From Laccaria trichodermophora (taxonomy: Eukaryota > Basidiomycota > Agaricomycetes > Agaricales > Hydnangiaceae): DNA of 64,000 nucleotides. The notes beneath the pieces were generated by a model that saw only the letters and a program-made list of their open reading frames with translations, did no database searches and was not told where the DNA came from. Within the stretch, counting starts at the first letter, position 1. Every line of letters starts with the position of its first letter. Shown here one piece after another: positions 60,224-64,000 of the stretch. The position numbers and the translations under genes were made by a program. The stretch lies in assembly GCA_018417955.1 (NCBI GenBank), contig JACTVC010000037.1, positions 62,001 to 126,000 on the forward strand, in the 5' to 3' direction.

Positions 60224-61240
60224 TCCCCACCACTGTACGTGCCAAGCAACCCCACAGGGAAGCCTGGTCACGAGAGAGGCTGCTGAGAGAACGCGCCATC
60301 GCTCTTGGTCAAGCCATCGACAATTCTATGTGGAAGAACTACGGTTCTGCTCTCAATTCTTACCTCAATTTCATCAAGTTACATAACTTTCCCCTTGATC
60401 CAACTCCCGATACTCTCAGCCTCTTTACAGTATACATGTGTCACCACATCAAACCCGGATCCGTCGCAACTTATCTATCTGGCATCTGCCAACAACTCGA
60501 ACCCTATTTCCCTGACGTACGCACCGCTCGCAACTCTGCTCTTGTACATCGTACATTGCAGGGCTGCAAGCGTCTGCGTGGGACTCCTACTAGCCGCAAA
60601 CGCGCTCTCACGCTAGACGACCTGGAAACAGTTGTCAATGCTCTAGGTGACTCCTCTGACTACGACGACACCCTTTTCCTCGCACAGCTGCTCACGGGCT
60701 TCTTTGCCCTTTTCCGTTTGGGGGAAATGACTTACCCGGATGACCCACAACTTAGAGACCCCCGAAAAGTCTCCAAACGAACCTCCGTCCACTTATCTGA
60801 CATGTCTTTTCAGTTTTTCCTGCCTGGCCATAAGGCCGACAGGTTCTTTGAAGGCAACACTATCATCGTCAGAAAGAACGGACGTGTTTTCGACCCTCAC
60901 AAGCGCTTCCTCGCATACCTAAATGCTCGGGACAGCAGGTTCCCTTTCAGCTCCCCCTCTCTGGCTCACCAGTACCGGAGTCGTTCCTACACGATCCTTC
61001 TTCATCAAGCGCTTACGTCGCTTTTTTGGCACCGACACCGCTGGACAATCTCTCAGAGCCGGTGGAGCGACCTCCCTCGCTGAAAATGGCGTACCACCTT
61101 CAATTATACAAGCCATCAGCCGATGGGCCTCAGATGCTTTCAAAATATATATCCGAAAAAACCCTGTCCTTATCCAGGCGTTACTTTTCAGCCAAACCGC
61201 ACGCCCTGCATCTTCTTACATCCACGCTTTGGATTCCTAA
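60220..61240 (+). pseudogene. Tyrosine recombinase of the YR retrotransposon, frameshifted
   Basis: Begins ATG 60220 inside the stop of the RT frame. The N-terminal SAM-like core-binding region (NSMWKNYGSALNSYLNF, GSVATYLSGICQQLEP) is followed by KRALTLDDLETVV and a catalytic-domain start with TGFFALFRLGEMTYP, which holds the first catalytic Arg. Near 60945-60955 the frame must move by one base; the second frame continues PPLWLTSTGVVPTRSFF, then GQSLRAGGATSLAENGV with the second Arg, SRWASDAF, and YIRKNP with the likely nucleophilic Tyr, ending at 61240. A disabling indel is the simplest reading. A programmed +1 shift cannot be excluded. Confidence 0.8.
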
Positions 61241-61516
61241 TGCGAACAGTCCCCCTTTTTTCTCCTACCCTACAGACATTTATTTACTCACGAACCTTTT
61301 CTCTTTTATTATACAGACTTTTTAATTGCCCCATCACCACCCACCATACGACACGGACGTAATTTTTTCCCTACCAATATCATACACGCATGTACCCTTT
61401 CTACCTTTCCCCTCGCTCCTCTCATCAACCACTACGTGATCTCATCACCCCCTTTTCTTTTTTTTCTTTTTTCTTATATAGGAATATAGCCATACCTCAA
61501 GTGGAAATGCGTTGGA

Positions 61517-61538
61517 ATCTGGCGCGCGCCGCGCCAGA
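61517..61538. repeat. GC-rich palindrome near the 3' end of the YR retrotransposon
   Basis: TCTGGCGCG and CGCGCCAGA separated by three bases. It lies about 280 bp after the recombinase stop codon, in the expected terminal region. Confidence 0.75.
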
Positions 61539-62292
61539 TCTCCTGACTTTGGCTATTACTTCTCGTCACACCATCACTCATATCGCCTCTGCATCACGCA
61601 AAGCCCAGGTGTCATTGGCTGATTTTTAGAGATTACACATGTATTTCAAAGCGTTTGGACACGAAAAAAGGCGAAAAAAATGATTGAAAAAAATTACAAG
61701 GTTCAGAAGGTTCAAACCTGAACCAAACGCACAGTTTGGGTTCGGTTCAGGCTCGGAAAATTTGTAGGAGGTTCAGGTTCAGGTTCGGACCAAAGGGGGT
61801 CTGAACCAGACTGAACCGAACTTCGGCAGCGCTACAGTATCTGTCATTCCATTCCTTGTAACCCATGTTTTGGGGTACCCAGAATATGGATGCGGCCTTG
61901 CCCTCTCTTTCAACAAGGATGGGCATTGAGATTGCATGTGCGCTCAGCATGTCATTACTCACAACATTGTGGTATGTGTATTTGCTTCTCACACATACAG
62001 TGCCAGATACATATACCACCTCAAAGTCAAATGCCTCTTCAGCCCAATCTGCACTGACTGCTTGCTTCACCATTATTATTTTGCTCTCATTTTCTCACTA
62101 TCATTATATTAGACTCTCACAGCAGTACCATGTAGAATATTAGGATATCTTGTATAATTTAGTAACATAGACAATAAACTTATTTTTTTCAGAACACAAG
62201 TTCTGCATAAAAATCATGCAATATGGTATTAAAATGAGCAGAATGTATGCCCCCCTCCAGGAATCTGCAAACCCCAGGGGTTGTTACTGAGG

Positions 62293-62415
62293 ACTGCAGA
62301 TCTGCCCTGTAATTCTAGGGAGCACTATGAAGTAGCTGTATGTTTCTATGAATGGCTGCAGATCTGCTCCAAGATTCTAGAGAGCACCATGCAGTGGCTG
62401 TGTGTTTCTATGTAG
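62293..62415. repeat. Two-copy tandem repeat, period about 60 bp
   Basis: CTGCAGATCTGC, ATTCTAG(G/A)GAGCAC(T/C)ATG and GCTGT(A/G)TGTTTCTATG occur twice in the same order. Confidence 0.8.
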
Positions 62416-62619
62416 AGCTGCATAGAATGCACAGGTGACTATAAAGGTGATGCCCCTTTCACCTTAAACAATCAGGCAGTTAAGCTAAGCCCTTGACAGA
62501 TTCCATGACAAAGTAATCATTTTTGCATCGGTTATGTAATTACAACAAACCAATGGGAAATTTTTTATTGTGACCATATGTCTGCCAATTGTTCAAGGGG
62601 GGCTGACAGAGAAAAAACA

Positions 62620-62722
62620 AATTGGGCCCATTGGGCCCAATATTCCAAAGCTATTAATTAAGCTATCTTGCATTGTTGGGCCCAATATTTAATTAGGCTA
62701 TATTGCAGTTGGGCCCAATGCT
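62620..62722. repeat. Cluster of TTGGGCCCAAT palindromes
   Basis: Four (A/G)TTGGGCCCA-type palindromes within about 100 bp, separated by AT-rich blocks with TTAATTA and GCTAT.TTGCA. Confidence 0.8.
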
Positions 62723-62750
62723 CGGCGTAACAAATGCCGGGACTGCCGGA

Positions 62751-62764
62751 ACCCTAACCCTAAC
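62751..62764. repeat. Short telomere-like CCCTAA stretch
   Basis: AACCCTAACCCTAACC, two full CCCTAA units. This is the usual fungal telomere motif but far too short for a telomere. Confidence 0.7.
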
Positions 62765-62991
62765 CATCCCTGTCCAGCCGAAACGAACGGTACGATGTAA
62801 TTTGGTCCGATGACATCGCCTCTGGCACAAAATTTGATACACGTTGCAAATACCGTCAGTAGCATCTCATCCATACATCAATATATCCATATCGGCCCGA
62901 ATTCCCATTAATCGGTTGAATTCGTTTTGGGTAATAGATAATAGCCGGACATGTGACAGCCACCCTGGATGCATGGATAGCATGAGGCATG

Positions 62992-63000
62992 CTGTATATA
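62992..63000 (+). promoter_or_regulatory. TATA box candidate
   Basis: GTATATAAG lies about 45 bp before the ATG at 63040, a normal spacing for a TATA-driven start. It argues against starting the next protein at the upstream Met 62989. Confidence 0.5.
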
Positions 63001-63039
63001 AGACAATTTATTTGCATTGAAAGCTCGCCACTCAACGAC

Positions 63040-64000
63040 ATGGAGGAGCAGTTGACGGCATTGGAGGCAGTCACCGACGACGTCTCCACCTACCTTGCCG
63101 GTCGTCTTCGGCACAAATTGTTTGACTTTCCGAATGATTATCCCACCAATTCATTGTCTCAGGGACTCGTTACCCACTGTGAACGAGCTATTGCCGTGAT
63201 CGCCGAAGCCTGGACAAACCCGCCAATCGTGGTCAACTGGGACATTGACGATTATATCGGCGTCATTGGAAAGCAGCCAACGGGTACGTGTTACCATGGA
63301 CTCAGTCGAGGGCAAAAATGGACTCACTCTTCTGTACCAGGCACTTGCATTCTCATGGAGACGGCCATTGCTTCCAAGTTCCCTCCCACATTTCCGGAGC
63401 ACATTGATGTCGTCGAGGGAAACCCTACAAGAGTCAATGACCGAATGGGGCATATCCTCGCCTGGTATCTTCCGGGGATTTTGTCGGAAGAACTACAGGT
63501 AATTAAAATCAGCCCGTCATTACCAATTGACTAATTGTAATTGAGGCTCAAATCCGAACGGCTGTGGAATTACTTCACCCCTTGCTGCAGGTACCTGACA
63601 AAAGCAATGGCAACTGGAGGAGCAATCCGAGATATTATCGGAATATATGCTTTTGCAAGTACCCTCCAGGTATTGTCAATCTCGTGCCGTTATGGTATCA
63701 AGCTGGGCATGGGGTAAGTGTCCAAAGTCAATCTCGGGTTATTTCTTTCTGAACAGCACCCAGCACGACGGAAGTTCGTTACATGCATCGGCGGCTTTGA
63801 AGGAAGATAATGGAGCCGGCAAACGGTTCCTTCGGAAGATAATCGATTTCCAAGCAATTATTGGTGGCATTATGAGTGTCATTCACCCGGAGCAGCATTT
63901 CGGGGGCCGAGGAGCACTGCTTCGATGTCTCCGTCCTCAATCATCAGTGACGTCTGATAAGGATTGTTTGAAACGGATCATGAAAGTTTGGGGAACTGCC
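63040..64000 (+). CDS. Unrecognised protein gene, 3' truncated by the window edge
   Basis: Begins MEEQLTALEAVTDDV at 63040. Exon 1 runs to about 63499 and ends SEELQ, followed by a donor GTAATT. The next exon (from about 63546) reads AQIRTAVELL, then TKAMATGGAIRDIIG and ASTLQVLSISCRYGIKLGMG up to a donor at 63715. A last exon from about 63759 reads STQHDGSSLHAS, FQAIIGGIMSVIHPEQHFGGR and continues open to the window end. Within exon 1, NPPIVVNWDIDDYIGVIGKQPT is followed by a possible further intron near 63284. The family is not recognised. The helical, soluble composition without signal peptide suggests an intracellular protein. Confidence 0.6.

Larger units (their letters stand above)
56400..61650 (+). 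mobile_element. Tyrosine-recombinase retrotransposon, Ngaro/DIRS-like
   Basis: Order of coding parts is Gag-like, reverse transcriptase plus RNase H, then a tyrosine recombinase, with no integrase and no protease. That combination defines the DIRS order. No adenine-methyltransferase domain is seen between RNase H and recombinase, which favours the Ngaro group over DIRS1 proper. The ends are not resolved: I could not find the split direct repeats. A palindrome TCTGGCGCG..CGCGCCAGA lies near 61517-61538, downstream of the recombinase. All three ORFs are damaged (in-frame stop, 20 bp triplication, frameshift), so this copy is not autonomous. Confidence 0.85.
55392..61834. mobile_element. TAGTG-ended hAT-like element hosting nested insertions
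   Basis: The left terminus reads TAGTGTTGCTGAAGTTCAGTC and the reverse complement of the right terminus reads TAGCGCTGCCGAAGTTCGGTTC. Both ends then contain repeated GGTTCAG/CTGAACC motifs (55400-55535 and 61700-61825). The candidate target duplication is imperfect: CTATCTGT before the left end and GTATCTGT two bases beyond the right end. The original element would be only a few hundred bp, because a solo LTR (55550-56331) and a tyrosine-recombinase retrotransposon fill the interior. Confidence 0.7.
61845..63030. other. Repeat-bearing intergenic DNA
   Basis: No gene recognised. It contains a two-copy tandem repeat, GGGCCC-rich palindromes and a short telomere-like stretch, listed separately. 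Confidence 0.4.

Noticed and set aside
55392..61834. The GGTTCAG-rich blocks considered as terminal repeats of the YR retrotransposon itself
   Set aside because: They end in TAGTG-type termini seen in hAT MITEs elsewhere in the window, and the solo LTR lies between the left block and the retrotransposon.
62751..62764. A chromosome end
   Set aside because: Only two CCCTAA units, and a gene continues beyond them to the window edge.
1..64000. CRISPR arrays, operons and bacterial promoters
   Set aside because: The gene structure is eukaryotic with many introns. No spaced identical repeats of CRISPR type were found, and the repeat clusters are transposon subterminal arrays.

Overview
The window is fungal nuclear DNA, almost certainly from a mushroom-forming basidiomycete (Agaricomycetes). 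Genes are split by many 45-65 bp GT-AG introns. Recognisable products include a DUF6534 seven-helix membrane protein pair, a DOMON/cytochrome b561 protein, a ferric-chelate reductase, a type-B carboxylesterase and a Boi1-like SAM-PH-CH protein. All exon boundaries were drawn by eye, so coordinates of spliced genes are outer limits unless junctions are stated.

Region 1 (1-19.4 kb) is gene-poor and decayed. It holds a small coiled-coil protein gene (minus, 730-1314), a broken coding remnant at 3.5-4.8 kb, a 519 bp hAT-type MITE with a perfect 8 bp target duplication (6442-6960), a wrecked copy of the ribosome-biogenesis ABC-F ATPase ARB1 (7.98-9.66 kb), a Pack-MULE-like element that carries a dead esterase fragment (10699-12557), an intact-looking DUF6534 gene (13499-15617), and degenerate tandem repeats.

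Region 2 (19.4-45 kb) is the gene-bearing part. It contains a ferric reductase (+), a secreted carboxylesterase/lipase (-), a homologue of bacterial ethylene-forming enzyme (+), a SAM/PH/CH polarity-type protein (-), a DOMON-b561 oxidoreductase (+), an ammonium transporter of the Glu (Mep1/3) type (-), and a second DUF6534 paralogue (+). Iron and nitrogen uptake, redox membrane proteins and a secreted hydrolase suggest nutrient acquisition, but no co-regulated cluster can be proved from sequence.

Region 3 (45.5-62 kb) is a graveyard of nested transposons whose boundaries can be read from target-site duplications. A MULE-like element (9 bp TSD) contains a complete 1.62 kb LTR element of the TRIM type with its own 324-codon ORF. 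A 1.9 kb hAT-type element has a perfect 8 bp TSD. A second element with a related GGGC terminus contains a nested hAT MITE. A large TAGTG-ended element contains both a 782 bp solo LTR and a tyrosine-recombinase retrotransposon (Gag, RT-RNase H, YR) that is broken in three places. The last kilobase starts an unrecognised host gene that runs off the window.

The most notable points are the ethylene-forming-enzyme homologue with every recalled arginine- and 2-oxoglutarate-binding residue present, and the set of non-autonomous elements with short subterminal repeat arrays, some carrying host gene fragments or each other.
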